DNA from: Motilibacter peucedani
GTDB lineage: Bacteria > Actinomycetota > Actinomycetes > Motilibacterales > Motilibacteraceae
Reading direction: 5' to 3'
NCBI RefSeq assembly: GCF_003634695.1
Contig: NZ_RBWV01000002.1
Span: forward strand, 1-64,000
Length of the DNA stretch: 64,000 nt
Both the position numbers and the translations under genes were made by a program. This document shows, one piece after another, positions 45,764 through 54,062 of the stretch. How positions within the stretch are numbered: position 1 is the first letter of the stretch; each line of letters starts with the position of its first letter. The notes under the pieces were generated by a model. That model worked only from the letters and a program-made list of their open reading frames with translations, ran no database searches and had not been told where the DNA came from.

Positions 45764-46417
45764 ATGCTGTTCGGACGATCGAAGCCCGGTCCCGTCTCCG
45801 CCGACACCGCCCTCCCGGGGCGCGCCTCCCGCCCCTACTCCGTGCCCGCCCGGCACACCGTGCTGGGCAACCCGATCGAGGGCCCGTTCCCCGAGGGCCT
45901 CGAGGTCGCCTACTTCGCGATGGGCTGCTTCTGGGGCGCCGAGCGCGCGTTCTGGGAGGTGCCTGGCGTGTGGTCGACCGCCGCGGGCTACCAGGGCGGC
46001 TTCACGACGCACCCCACCTACGACGAGACGTGCACCGGGCTGACCGGGCACACCGAGGCGGTCCAGGTCGTCTACGACCCGGCGAAGGTGACCTACGCCG
46101 AGCTGCTCAAGGTGTTCTGGGAGTCGCACGACCCGACGCAGGGCGACCGCCAGGGCAACGACGTCGGCACGCAGTACCGCTCCGCCGCCTACTGGACCAC
46201 CGAGGCGCAGCGCGAGGCCCTCGAGGCCTCGAAGCCGGCCTTCGAGGCGCGGCTGCGCGAAGCAGGCTTCGGCCCCGTCACGACCGAGACCGGCCCGGCC
46301 GGCCCGTTCTACTACGCCGAGGACTACCACCAGCAGTACCTCGACAAGGTGCCTGGCGGCTACTGCGGCCTGGGCGGCACCGGCGTGAGCTGCCCGGTCG
46401 GGGTGCTGGGGGCCTAG
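45764..46417 (+). CDS. msrA: Peptide methionine sulfoxide reductase A
   Basis: A 217-residue repair enzyme that reduces the S-form of methionine sulfoxide. The catalytic Cys is in [18 protein letters not shown] (about residue 54). The substrate pocket is [32 protein letters not shown]. The resolving Cys pair is in [15 protein letters not shown] near the end. The N-terminal extension of about 45 residues before the fold is typical of actinobacteria. Divergent from metB and overlapping the 3' end of cbs by 4 bp: a compact sulfur-amino-acid block. Confidence 0.95.
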   Translation: MLFGRSKPGPVSADTALPGRASRPYSVPARHTVLGNPIEGPFPEGLEVAYFAMGCFWGAERAFWEVPGVWSTAAGYQGGFTTHPTYDETCTGLTGHTEAVQVVYDPAKVTYAELLKVFWESHDPTQGDRQGNDVGTQYRSAAYWTTEAQREALEASKPAFEARLREAGFGPVTTETGPAGPFYYAEDYHQQYLDKVPGGYCGLGGTGVSCPVGVLGA

Positions 46418-47784
46418 GCCTCGGTCAGGTGCGCGAGCAGGTCCTGCCGCGTCACGACGCCCACGGGGTCGCCGTCGGAGATCACGACGGCGGCCCCCGC
46501 GTCCTCGAGGGCCTTGACCGCGGCTGACACCGGCTCTCCCGCGCCGATGATCGGCAGCGGCGCGCTCATGTGCTGGTCGAGGCGGTCGGCGAGGTGGGCG
46601 CGGCCGGCGAACAGCGCGTCGAGCAGCGCCTTCTCCGACACCGACCCGACGATCTCGGCGGCCTTGACCGGCGGCTCGGCGCGCACGACCGGCATCTGCG
46701 AGACGCCGTACTCGCGCAGGATGTCGACCGCCTCGCGCACCGTCTCCGACGGGTGGGTGTGCACGAACGCCGGCACGGCGCTGGGGTCCTTGGCGCGCAG
46801 CACCTCGCCGACCGTGGCCTCCGACGAGGTCGACAGGAAGCCGTAGGACGCCATCCAGTCGTCGTTGAAGATCTTGGAGAGGTAGCCGCGGCCGCCGTCG
46901 GGGAGCAGCACCACGACCACGTCGTCGGCGGTGCCGCGCTCGGCGACGCGCAGGGCGGCGGCGACCGCCATGCCGCAGGAGCCGCCGACGAGCAGGCCCT
47001 CCTCGCGCGCCAGGCGCCGCGTCATCGCGAACGAGTCGCGGTCGGAGACCGCGACGATCTCGTCGGCGACCTCCGGGTCGTAGGCGCTGGGCCAGAAGTC
47101 CTCGCCCACGCCCTCGACGAGGTAGGGCCGGCCGGTGCCGCCGCTGTAGACCGAGCCCTCCGGGTCGGCGCCGACGACGCGCACCCGGCCCTCCGACACC
47201 TCCTTGAGGTAGCGCCCGGTGCCGCTGATGGTGCCGCCCGTGCCCACGCCGGTGACGAAGTGCGTGACGCGGCCTTCGGTCTGGCGCCAGAGCTCCGGCC
47301 CGGTCGTCTCGTAGTGGGAGCGCGGGTTCTCGGCGTTGGAGTACTGGTCGGGCTTCCAGGCGCCCTCGACCTCGCGGGCGAGCCGGTCGCTGACGCTGTA
47401 GTAGGAGCGCGGGTCCTCCGGGTCGACGGCGGTCGGGCACACCACGACCTCGGCACCGTAGGCCTTGAGCACGTTGCGCTTGTCGACCGCCACCTTGTCG
47501 GGGCAGACGAAGATCGTCTTGTAGCCGCGCTGCTGCGCGACGAGCGCGAGGCCCACGCCGGTGTTGCCGGAGGTGGGCTCGACGATGGTGCCGCCGGGCT
47601 TCAGGGCGCCGCTCGCCTCGGCCGCGTCGACCATCCGCACGGCGATGCGGTCCTTGACCGACCCGCCGGGGTTGAAGTACTCGACCTTCGCCAGCACCAG
47701 CGGGGCCACGTGGGCCGCGACGCTGCGCAGGCGTACGAGCGGGGTGCTGCCAACGAGGTCGACGACCGACTCCACGTAGTCCAC
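46414..47784 (-). CDS. cbs: Cystathionine beta-synthase with tandem CBS domains
   Basis: A 456-residue PLP enzyme. It condenses serine and homocysteine to cystathionine, feeding cysteine and mycothiol synthesis. The catalytic Lys lies in [14 protein letters not shown], the SGNTG loop is present, and [15 protein letters not shown] binds PLP phosphate. Two CBS domains occupy about residues 340-456 (for example [20 protein letters not shown] and [20 protein letters not shown]) and may sense adenosyl ligands. It starts 10 bp after the lacI stop, so read-through from that gene is likely. Confidence 0.93.
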   Translation of the reverse strand: MDYVESVVDLVGSTPLVRLRSVAAHVAPLVLAKVEYFNPGGSVKDRIAVRMVDAAEASGALKPGGTIVEPTSGNTGVGLALVAQQRGYKTIFVCPDKVAVDKRNVLKAYGAEVVVCPTAVDPEDPRSYYSVSDRLAREVEGAWKPDQYSNAENPRSHYETTGPELWRQTEGRVTHFVTGVGTGGTISGTGRYLKEVSEGRVRVVGADPEGSVYSGGTGRPYLVEGVGEDFWPSAYDPEVADEIVAVSDRDSFAMTRRLAREEGLLVGGSCGMAVAAALRVAERGTADDVVVVLLPDGGRGYLSKIFNDDWMASYGFLSTSSEATVGEVLRAKDPSAVPAFVHTHPSETVREAVDILREYGVSQMPVVRAEPPVKAAEIVGSVSEKALLDALFAGRAHLADRLDQHMSAPLPIIGAGEPVSAAVKALEDAGAAVVISDGDPVGVVTRQDLLAHLTEA

Positions 47785-47794
47785 GGGCCGCAGC

Positions 47795-48820
47795 CTACGG
47801 GGCGCCCCGGCCCACGGTGCTCTCGCGGGCCACCAGCGTCCAGGGCACCACGAACTCCTCGCCGGTGACCGGCCCGCGCGACTCGATGCGGCGCAGGAGC
47901 CGGTCGACGGCGGCCTCGGCGATGGTCGACTTGTCCGGCGAGATGGTGCTGACGCTGGGCGTCGAGTAGCGGCCGTCCTCGATGTCGTCGTAGCCGACGA
48001 CCGCGACGTCCTCGGGCACGCGCAGCCCGCGCTCGAGCAGCACCCGGATCGCGCCGAGCGCCACGAGGTCGCTGTAGCCGAACACCGCGTCCGGGGGGTC
48101 GGGGCGGTCGAGCAGGCGCGCCATCGCGGTGGCGCCGTCGACCCGGTTGAAGCGCGGGGTCTGGACGATGAGCGACTCGTCGACCGGCAGGCCCGCGCGC
48201 TCGTGTGCCAGCCGGTAGCCCGCGGTGCGCCGCTGCGCCGCCTCGCCCGTCGCGTACGGCTGGTCGCCGACCGCCGCGATGCGCCGGCGCCCGAGCGACA
48301 GCAGGTGCGTGACCGCCTCGCAGGAGGCCGCCACGTCGTCGATGCCGACGTGGTCGAAGGCGCCGTCGGAGCTGCGCTCGCCCAGGATCACCAGCGGCAG
48401 GTCCGGGTCGCGGCCGGCGAGGTCGGCCTGCGAGAGGCCGAGCGGGCTCAGGATCATGCCGTCGTAGAGGAAGCCGCGCGCCTTGCGGCGGATCAGCTCG
48501 GCCTCGTGGGCGCGGTCCCCGTCGGTCTGGTCGACCAGGACGTTGAAGCCGCGGGCCCGCACGCGCGGGATGATCGCCTGCAGCAGCTCGGCGAAGTAGG
48601 GCGTGTCGAGGTAGGGCACGACGACCGCCACCTGTCCCGAGCGCCCGTTGGCGAGGTTGCGGGCCAGCACGTTGGGCCGGTAGTCGAGCTGCTCGAGGGC
48701 CTTCTCGACCTTGGCCCGGGTCTGCGGGCTGACCTGCGCGTAGCCGTTGACCACGTTGGAGACCGTGCGCGGGGAGACGCCCGCCAGCAGTGCCACGTCG
48801 CGGAGGGTCGGCTCTGCCAT
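47795..48820 (-). CDS. LacI-family regulator of the arabinofuranosidase gene
   Basis: A 341-residue repressor. The helix-turn-helix LRDVALLAGVSPRTVSNVVNGYAQV is at about residues 5-29, with hinge NVLARNLANGRSGQVAVVVP. The periplasmic-binding-protein-like domain includes VVGYDDIEDGRYSTPSVSTI. ATG 48820 was chosen because GGAAGGAGGCAGC precedes it; the longer frame to 48850 lacks this. It is divergent from the GH51 gene, with a perfect palindrome between them as the likely operator. The inducer is probably an arabinose-containing sugar (inference). Confidence 0.92.
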   Translation of the reverse strand: MAEPTLRDVALLAGVSPRTVSNVVNGYAQVSPQTRAKVEKALEQLDYRPNVLARNLANGRSGQVAVVVPYLDTPYFAELLQAIIPRVRARGFNVLVDQTDGDRAHEAELIRRKARGFLYDGMILSPLGLSQADLAGRDPDLPLVILGERSSDGAFDHVGIDDVAASCEAVTHLLSLGRRRIAAVGDQPYATGEAAQRRTAGYRLAHERAGLPVDESLIVQTPRFNRVDGATAMARLLDRPDPPDAVFGYSDLVALGAIRVLLERGLRVPEDVAVVGYDDIEDGRYSTPSVSTISPDKSTIAEAAVDRLLRRIESRGPVTGEEFVVPWTLVARESTVGRGAP

Positions 48821-48867
48821 GCTGCCTCCTTCCGCCACCCCGGGCGTCATGATCGCACGTCAGGTCC

Positions 48868-48887
48868 GTCTTGCAGCGCTGCAAGAC
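48868..48887. promoter_or_regulatory. LacI-type operator, perfect 20-bp palindrome
   Basis: GTCTTGCAGCGCTGCAAGAC is fully symmetrical with the central GC pattern usual for LacI-family sites. It sits immediately upstream of TATGCT (48889-48894), a probable -10 for the arabinofuranosidase gene, and 48 bp from the lacI start. Binding should shut off the GH51 promoter. Confidence 0.8.
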
Positions 48888-48937
48888 CTATGCTGCTCCC
48901 CGTCGCCGCTCCCCTCCAGCGAAGAAGGTCCCGCGCC

Positions 48938-50455
48938 ATGCCCTCCGCCTCGCTCCGGCTCGACCCCGCGCACGCCGTCGCACCCGTCAACCCGCGCACC
49001 TTCGGCTCGTTCGTCGAGCACATGGGGCGCTGCGTCTACACCGGCATCTACGAGCCCGGCCACCCCACCGCCGACGCCGACGGCTTCCGCGGCGACGTCC
49101 TGGAGCTGACGCGCGAGCTCGGCGTGACGCTGGTGCGCTACCCCGGCGGCAACTTCGTCTCGGGATACCGCTGGGAGGACGGCACCGGCCCGCGCGAGTC
49201 GCGCCCGGTGCGCCGCGACCTCGCCTGGCACTCGCTCGAGACCAACGAGGTCGGCATCGACGAGTTCGCGCGCTGGGCGCGCAAGGCCGGGCTCGAGGTG
49301 ATGTACGCGCTCAACCTCGGGACCCGGGGCGTGCAGGAGGCGCTCGACGCGCACGAGTACCTCAACCAGCCGTCCGGCACCGCGCTCTCGGACCTGCGCC
49401 GCGCCAACGGCAGCGAGGAGCCCCACGGCGTACGCATCTTCTGCCTCGGCAACGAGATGGACGGCCCCTGGCAGACGGGCCACAAGACCGCCCACGAGTA
49501 CGGCCGCCTGGCCGCTGAGACCGCGCGCGCCCTGCGCAGCGCCGACCCCGGGATCGAGCTCGTCGCGTGCGGCAGCTCGGGCTCGGGGATGCCGACCTTC
49601 GGGGCCTGGGAGTCGACCGTCCTGGAGCTGGCCTACGACCAGGTCGACTACATCTCGGCGCACGCCTACTACGAGGAGCTCGACGGCGACCTCGGCAGCT
49701 TCCTGGCGAGCTCGCGCGACATGGACCACTTCGTCGACAGCGTCGTCGCCACCGCCGACAGCGTGGGTGCGCGGCTCAAGAGCACGAAGAAGATCAACGT
49801 CTCCTTCGACGAGTGGAACGTCTGGTACCTCAGCCGCTTCGAGAACGACCCGAAGCCCGAGACCTGGGACGTCGCGCCGCGGGTCATCGAGGACCACTAC
49901 AACCTCGCCGACGCCGTCGTGGTCGGCAGCCTGCTGATCTCGCTGCTGCGCCACTCCGACCGCGTCACGGTCGCCTGCCAGGCCCAGCTCGTCAACGTGA
50001 TCGCACCGATCATGACCGAGCCCGGCGGCCGCGCCTGGCGGCAGACGATCTTCCACCCCTTCGCCCTGACCTCGCGGCTGGCCCGCGGCACGGTGCTGCA
50101 CGTGGGGGTGGACGCACCGACCTACGACACGGCGAAGTTCGGCGCGGTGCCGACCGTCGACGCCGTCGCCACCCACGACGAGGCGACCGGCGAGCTGGTC
50201 GTCTTCGCGGTCAACCGCTCGCTCGACGAGGCCACCGCGCTGACGGTGCCGCTCGCCGCCTTCGCGGACCTCGAGCTCGCCGAGACGTGGACGGTCGCCG
50301 GCGACGACCCCTACGTCCGCAACACCGCCGACGAGCCCGACCGGGTGGCCCCCCGGCCGCTCGAGGGCGCCTCGGTCGACGGCTCGTCGCTGACCGCCGC
50401 CCTGCCCCCGTGCTCGTGGTCGGCGCTCCGGCTCGTCCCCCGCGCCGGCGCCTAG
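48938..50455 (+). CDS. abfA: GH51 alpha-N-arabinofuranosidase
   Basis: A 505-residue intracellular enzyme that removes L-arabinofuranose from arabinoxylan or arabinan oligosaccharides. The N-terminus FGSFVEHMGRCVYTGIYEPG is family-typical. Acid/base Glu is in CLGNEMDGPWQ and nucleophile Glu in SFDEWNVWYL. The catalytic TIM barrel ends near residue 390 and a C-terminal beta-sandwich follows. No signal peptide. AAGAAGG precedes the ATG. Under control of the divergent LacI regulator. No arabinose transporter is seen in the window. Confidence 0.94.
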   Translation: MPSASLRLDPAHAVAPVNPRTFGSFVEHMGRCVYTGIYEPGHPTADADGFRGDVLELTRELGVTLVRYPGGNFVSGYRWEDGTGPRESRPVRRDLAWHSLETNEVGIDEFARWARKAGLEVMYALNLGTRGVQEALDAHEYLNQPSGTALSDLRRANGSEEPHGVRIFCLGNEMDGPWQTGHKTAHEYGRLAAETARALRSADPGIELVACGSSGSGMPTFGAWESTVLELAYDQVDYISAHAYYEELDGDLGSFLASSRDMDHFVDSVVATADSVGARLKSTKKINVSFDEWNVWYLSRFENDPKPETWDVAPRVIEDHYNLADAVVVGSLLISLLRHSDRVTVACQAQLVNVIAPIMTEPGGRAWRQTIFHPFALTSRLARGTVLHVGVDAPTYDTAKFGAVPTVDAVATHDEATGELVVFAVNRSLDEATALTVPLAAFADLELAETWTVAGDDPYVRNTADEPDRVAPRPLEGASVDGSSLTAALPPCSWSALRLVPRAGA

Positions 50456-50489
50456 ACTCCGCCGCGGGACCGAGCGGAAGGGGACGCTG

Positions 50490-51497
50490 GTGGGACGTGC
50501 CTCGACCGCTCGGCGCATCGCGGTGGCCGCCGCCTTCGGCGGCACCGGCGTCGGTGCCGTCTGGGCCTCGGTCTACGGGCTCGTCAACGTCGAGGCGAAG
50601 ATGGCGCGCAAGCGCATCGGCCCGGCCGACAAGCCGCTGCCGTGCGACGGCACCTACGGCGAGCAGCTCGCCGGTGCCCCGCTCTCGATGGTGATGCTCG
50701 GCGACTCGAGCGCCGCCGGGCTCGGCGTCCTGCGCGCCGCCGACGCACCGGCCGCGCGCATCGCGGCCGGGCTGGCGCACGCTGCCCGCCGACCCGTACG
50801 CCTCACCTGCGTCGCGCGGGTCGGCGCGACCTCCGCCGCCCTCGAGGACCAGGTGACGAGCGCGCTGCCCGCCCGGCCGCACGTCGCGGTCGTCATGGTG
50901 GGCAGCAACGACGTGACCCACAAGGTCGCACCGGCGGTCTCGGTGCGCATGCTGGAGCAGGCGGTGCGGCGGCTGCGCGAGGCCGGCTGCGAGGTCGTGG
51001 TCGGCACCTGCCCCGACCTCGGCACCCTCGAGCCGCTGGCCCAGCCGCTGCGCTGGCTCGCCCGCCGCGCCTCCCGCGAGCTCGCGGCGGCGCAGACCAT
51101 CGGCGTCGTCGAGGCCGGCGGGCGCACGGTGTCGCTCGGCGACCTGCTCGGGCCGGAGTTCGAGGCCGACCCCGCCGCGATGTTCAGCGAGGACGGCTTC
51201 CACCCGTCGTCGGAGGGCTACGCACGGGCCGCCGACGTCCTGCTGCCCTCCGTGCTCGCCGCGCTCGGCTTCGCGGTGCCCGATGTCGCCGGGGCGGTCC
51301 CGTCGCGCGGCGAGGGCGTGCGCGCCGTCGCCGACGCAGCGGTCGCAGCCGCCGACCGGGCCGGCAGCGAGGTCACGGCGACGCAGGTCGCCGGTCGCGA
51401 CCGCGGCCCGGCGGGACGGTGGGCGCTGCTGCAGCGGCGGCGCGCCGAGCCGGCGCCCTCGCTACAGGAGGCCGCGGAGGCGCCGAAGGGCGGCTAG
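50490..51497 (+). CDS. SGNH/GDSL-family hydrolase
   Basis: A 335-residue lipase/esterase-like protein. Block I SMVMLGDSSAAGLGV supplies the catalytic Ser, block III VVMVGSNDVTHK the Asn, and block V EDGFHPSSEGYARAA the Asp/His pair. The N-terminus has a short hydrophobic stretch (AVAAAFGGTGVGAVWASVYG) that may anchor it to the membrane. The substrate is unknown. GGAAGGGGA precedes the GTG. TAGACT (50453-50458) is a candidate -10 overlapping the previous gene end. Its 3' end overlaps a convergent small gene by 36 bp. Confidence 0.85.
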   Translation: MGRASTARRIAVAAAFGGTGVGAVWASVYGLVNVEAKMARKRIGPADKPLPCDGTYGEQLAGAPLSMVMLGDSSAAGLGVLRAADAPAARIAAGLAHAARRPVRLTCVARVGATSAALEDQVTSALPARPHVAVVMVGSNDVTHKVAPAVSVRMLEQAVRRLREAGCEVVVGTCPDLGTLEPLAQPLRWLARRASRELAAAQTIGVVEAGGRTVSLGDLLGPEFEADPAAMFSEDGFHPSSEGYARAADVLLPSVLAALGFAVPDVAGAVPSRGEGVRAVADAAVAAADRAGSEVTATQVAGRDRGPAGRWALLQRRRAEPAPSLQEAAEAPKGG

Positions 51498-51809
51498 GGC
51501 GCCGGCGGCCTGGGCCTCGCCCCCGCCCGCACGCACCGCTGCCGCCAGGTCGGCGGCGCAGACGGCCACCTGGTCGGCGACCGTGCTGTCCGCGAGCCGC
51601 GGCACGACGTGGCGCCCGGTGCCCTCGAGCTCGGCGGCGGCGGCGGCGAGCGCCTGGGCGGTCGCGTGCGCGAGGTCGGCACGCGTACGGTCCCCGTCCG
51701 CGTCCTCGTCCGCACGGCGCGCGAGCGCGTCGAGGGCGAGCGTGCGCAGGCGGTCGACCACCCGCCGGGTCTCGACCTCGAGGTCGTCGGCGGCGCGCTC
51801 GGTGTCCAC
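51462..51809 (-). CDS. Small helical hypothetical protein
   Basis: A 115-residue, Ala/Arg/Asp-rich protein predicted almost entirely helical (for example RAADDLEVETRRVVDRLRTLA and QALAAAAAELEG). It has no signal peptide and no recognised family. The GTG start lacks a clear ribosome site, so coding status is less certain than for its neighbours. It overlaps the SGNH gene at its 3' end by 36 bp and is divergent from the DUF4287 gene. It could alternatively be a fortuitous frame. Confidence 0.5.
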   Translation of the reverse strand: MDTERAADDLEVETRRVVDRLRTLALDALARRADEDADGDRTRADLAHATAQALAAAAAELEGTGRHVVPRLADSTVADQVAVCAADLAAAVRAGGGEAQAAGALAALRRLRGLL

Positions 51810-51901
51810 GGCAGGCGATCCTGCCGCACGTTGCGCGCGTAGGGTGCTGAGCGGCACGCTAGGAGTCCGATCCGCACCCCCCGCGCAGGAGGCACCACCA
51901 C

Positions 51902-52132
51902 ATGTCGAACGGCCACTCCGACGAGACGCACGCACAGCTCATCTCGCGCATCCCGGAGACGACCGGGCGCGGACTGGCCGACTGGTTCAAGGCGCTCGAG
52001 GACGGCCCGAGCCTCGTCCGCTTCGACGAGCGCGTCGAGTGGCTGCGCACCGAGCACGAGCTGTCGCACGGCTACGCCGCTGCGATCGTCCACGAGCACG
52101 ACCTCCAGAAGGCCCAGCGCGCGTTCGGCTGA
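51902..52132 (+). CDS. DUF4287 small protein
   Basis: 76 residues, with IPETTGRGLADWFKALEDGP in the centre and TEHELSHGYAAAIVHEHDLQKA at the end, as in actinobacterial DUF4287 proteins. AGGAGG precedes the ATG at nine bases. It lies 7 bp upstream of an F420-type oxidoreductase gene, so they are likely one transcript. No function is known for the family; DNA-binding or regulatory roles have been guessed from its size only. Confidence 0.85.
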   Translation: MSNGHSDETHAQLISRIPETTGRGLADWFKALEDGPSLVRFDERVEWLRTEHELSHGYAAAIVHEHDLQKAQRAFG

Positions 52133-52139
52133 CGCTCCC

Positions 52140-52550
52140 GTGGACGCCGAGGACGCCCGCCGCTTCCTCGCCCGCTCGCACCGGGCGGTTCTCTCGACCA
52201 CCCGGCGCGACGGGCGCCCGCAGCTCTCGCCGGTGACGGCCACGGTCGACGCCGCGGGCCGCGTGGTCGTGAGCTCGCGCGAGACGGCGGTCAAGGTCAA
52301 GAACCTGCGGCGCGACCCGCGGGTCTCGCTGTGCGCCTTCCCCGACGAGTTCTTCGGTGACTGGGTGCAGGTCGAGGGCACCGCCGAGCTCGTCCCGTTG
52401 CCGGAGGCGCTCGAGCTGCTCGTCGACTACTACCGCAGCGTCTCGGGCGAGCACCCGGACTGGGACGACTACCGCCGCGCGATGGTCGAGCAGCAGCGGG
52501 TCCTCATCCGCTTCGAGATCGAGCGGGCCGGGCCGAACGTCAGCGGATGA
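52140..52550 (+). CDS. PPOX-class F420-type oxidoreductase
   Basis: A 136-residue split-barrel flavin/deazaflavin-binding protein. The N-terminus AVLSTTRRDGRPQLSPVTATVD and KNLRRDPRVSLCAFPD are the family pattern of PPOX-class F420-dependent enzymes. The C-terminal VEQQRVLIRFEIERAGP fits. The cofactor may be F420, FMN or heme, which cannot be decided by eye. GTG start. It lies downstream of the DUF4287 gene (7 bp) and upstream of an LLM-class F420 enzyme (40 bp), supporting the F420 assignment. Confidence 0.85.
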   Translation: MDAEDARRFLARSHRAVLSTTRRDGRPQLSPVTATVDAAGRVVVSSRETAVKVKNLRRDPRVSLCAFPDEFFGDWVQVEGTAELVPLPEALELLVDYYRSVSGEHPDWDDYRRAMVEQQRVLIRFEIERAGPNVSG

Positions 52551-52590
52551 GCGCGTTTGCCCGAGGTCCGGGAGCGGAACTCCTCGGCAC

Positions 52591-53574
52591 ATGACCGAGT
52601 TCGGCTACACCTTGATGGGCGAGCAGTCCGGACCGCGCGAGCTGGTCCGCCACGCAGTCCGGGCCGAGGGCGTCGGCTACGACTTCCTCGTCAGCAGCGA
52701 CCACTACTTCCCGTGGCTGACGTCGCAAGGGCACTCGCCGTACGCCTGGAGCGTGCTCGGCGCCGTCGCCCAGGCGACCGAGCGGATCCCGTTCATGACG
52801 TACGTGACCTGCCCGCTCTTCCGCTACCACCCGGCCGTCGTGGCGCAGAAGGCTGCGACGCTCAACCTGCTCTCGGACGGCCGGTTCACGCTCGGGCTGG
52901 GCGCCGGCGAGAACCTCAACGAGCACGTCGTCGGCCACGGCTGGCCGTCGGCCGACATCCGGCACGAGATGTTCACCGAGGCGCTCGAGATCATCACCGG
53001 GCTGTTCGAGGGCGGCTACGTGACCTACCGCGGCCAGCACTTCGACGTCGACTCGGCCAAGCTCTGGGACCTGCCCGACTCCCTCACGCCCATCGGCGTC
53101 GCGGTCTCGGGCCCGTCGTCGTGCCGGATCGCGGGCGAGTACGCCGACGTCATGATCGCGACGGAGCCCAAGCCGGAGCTCGGCCAGATGTTCGACGCGG
53201 CCGGCGGCACGGGCAAGCCGCGCGTCGGCCAGCTGCCGGTGTCGTTCGGCACCGACGAGGACGCCGCGGTGCAGCGGGCGCACGACCAGTTCCGCTGGTT
53301 CGGGCTGACCTGGAAGGTCAACGCCGAGCTGCCGGGCACCGCCTCGTTCGCGGCGGCGTCGCAGTTCGTCGCCCCTGACGACGTGGCGAGCTCGATCCCC
53401 TGCGGCGACGACGTCGACGCGGTCGTCGAGGCGGCGCGGGCCTTCGTGGACGCGGGGTTCACCGGCGTCGCGCTCGTGCAGATCGGCGGGGACGTGCAGG
53501 AGGAGTTCCTCGACTGGTCTCAGTCCGAGCTGCTCCCCGCGCTGCGGCGGGAGTACGGGTCGGCGGCGGGATAG
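52591..53574 (+). CDS. LLM-class F420-dependent oxidoreductase (TIGR03557-like)
   Basis: A 327-residue luciferase-fold (TIM barrel) enzyme. Stretches FGYTLMGEQSGPRELVRHA, YDFLVSSDHYFPW and LGLGAGENLNEHVVG are typical of F420-dependent glucose-6-phosphate-dehydrogenase-like proteins. TPIGVAVSGPSSCRIAGEYADVMI follows near residue 170. Substrate unknown. Together with the preceding PPOX-like gene it indicates that the organism makes coenzyme F420. No convincing ribosome site was seen; GGGAGCGGAA lies somewhat far upstream. Confidence 0.9.
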   Translation: MTEFGYTLMGEQSGPRELVRHAVRAEGVGYDFLVSSDHYFPWLTSQGHSPYAWSVLGAVAQATERIPFMTYVTCPLFRYHPAVVAQKAATLNLLSDGRFTLGLGAGENLNEHVVGHGWPSADIRHEMFTEALEIITGLFEGGYVTYRGQHFDVDSAKLWDLPDSLTPIGVAVSGPSSCRIAGEYADVMIATEPKPELGQMFDAAGGTGKPRVGQLPVSFGTDEDAAVQRAHDQFRWFGLTWKVNAELPGTASFAAASQFVAPDDVASSIPCGDDVDAVVEAARAFVDAGFTGVALVQIGGDVQEEFLDWSQSELLPALRREYGSAAG

Positions 53575-53610
53575 CTCGCGGGGGTGGCTTGCGGCCGTGT
53601 CCTCGAAACG

Positions 53611-53729
53611 GCGGTCGCGCGCGAGGTGCGAGCGGTAGCGGAGGCACGCTGGCGGTAGCCCCGGCGCTAAGGCTCGCGTGCCTCTGCTACCGCTGGTCGA
53701 CGACGACAGGCCCGTACGCGCCGGCGGGG
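53611..53729 (+). repeat. Hairpin repeat copy A (119 bp)
   Basis: This copy is repeated exactly 180 bp downstream with seven differences in 119 bp (counted by hand). It contains an imperfect 19-bp stem: AGCGGTAGCGGAGGCACGC (53631-53649) pairs with 53676-53694 with one mismatch, loop 26 nt. It lies in the 488-bp gene-free region 53575-54062. No gene is visible; open frames across it look like by-products of the hairpin. Confidence 0.85.
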
Positions 53730-53790
53730 GTAGTCGGCGGCGGCCCGCGCGGTGCGAGCGGCCCGACGCGTACGCGGGTCGACGAAGGTG

Positions 53791-53909
53791 GCGGCCGCGC
53801 GCGAGGTGCGAGCGGTAGCGGAGGCACGCCGGCGGCAGCCCCAGCGCTACTGCTCGCGTGCCTCTGCTACCGCTTGTCGACGACGACAGGCCCGTACGCG
53901 CCGGCGGGG
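53791..53909 (+). repeat. Hairpin repeat copy B (119 bp)
   Basis: Second direct copy of the 53611-53729 element. Its stem (53811-53829 with 53856-53874) is conserved, and most substitutions fall in the loop, as expected if the stem is under selection or maintained by gene conversion. It lies about 90 bp upstream of the promoter of the DUF222-HNH gene. Confidence 0.85.
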
Positions 53910-53998
53910 CAGGTGGCGGCGCTCGCCGGGTGCGTCGCTCCGGCTCCCGCGCCAGCCGCGCACCACAGGGCAGGTGCTTGCCGGAGCCGGTGAGGCGC

Positions 53999-54043
53999 TT
54001 GCCAGGGAGAGCGAAGCCGGGTATCGTTCGAACATACGTTCGA
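53999..54043 (+). promoter_or_regulatory. Promoter with LexA-type SOS box before the DUF222-HNH gene
   Basis: TTGCCA (53999-54004) and TATCGT (54022-54027) are 17 bp apart. TCGAACATACGTTCGA (54028-54043) follows directly and matches the actinobacterial LexA box TCGAAC-N4-GTTCGA perfectly. A repressor here would cover the transcription start. The gene downstream is therefore probably induced by DNA damage. Confidence 0.82.
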
Positions 54044-54062
54044 ACGCGAGAGGGAGGCGGCG

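Noticed and set aside
53589-53993. Open frame across the hairpin repeats, with an internally repeated protein sequence
   Set aside because: The repeat exists at DNA level with a conserved stem and substitutions in the loop, so the protein repeat is a consequence. No ribosome site or family.
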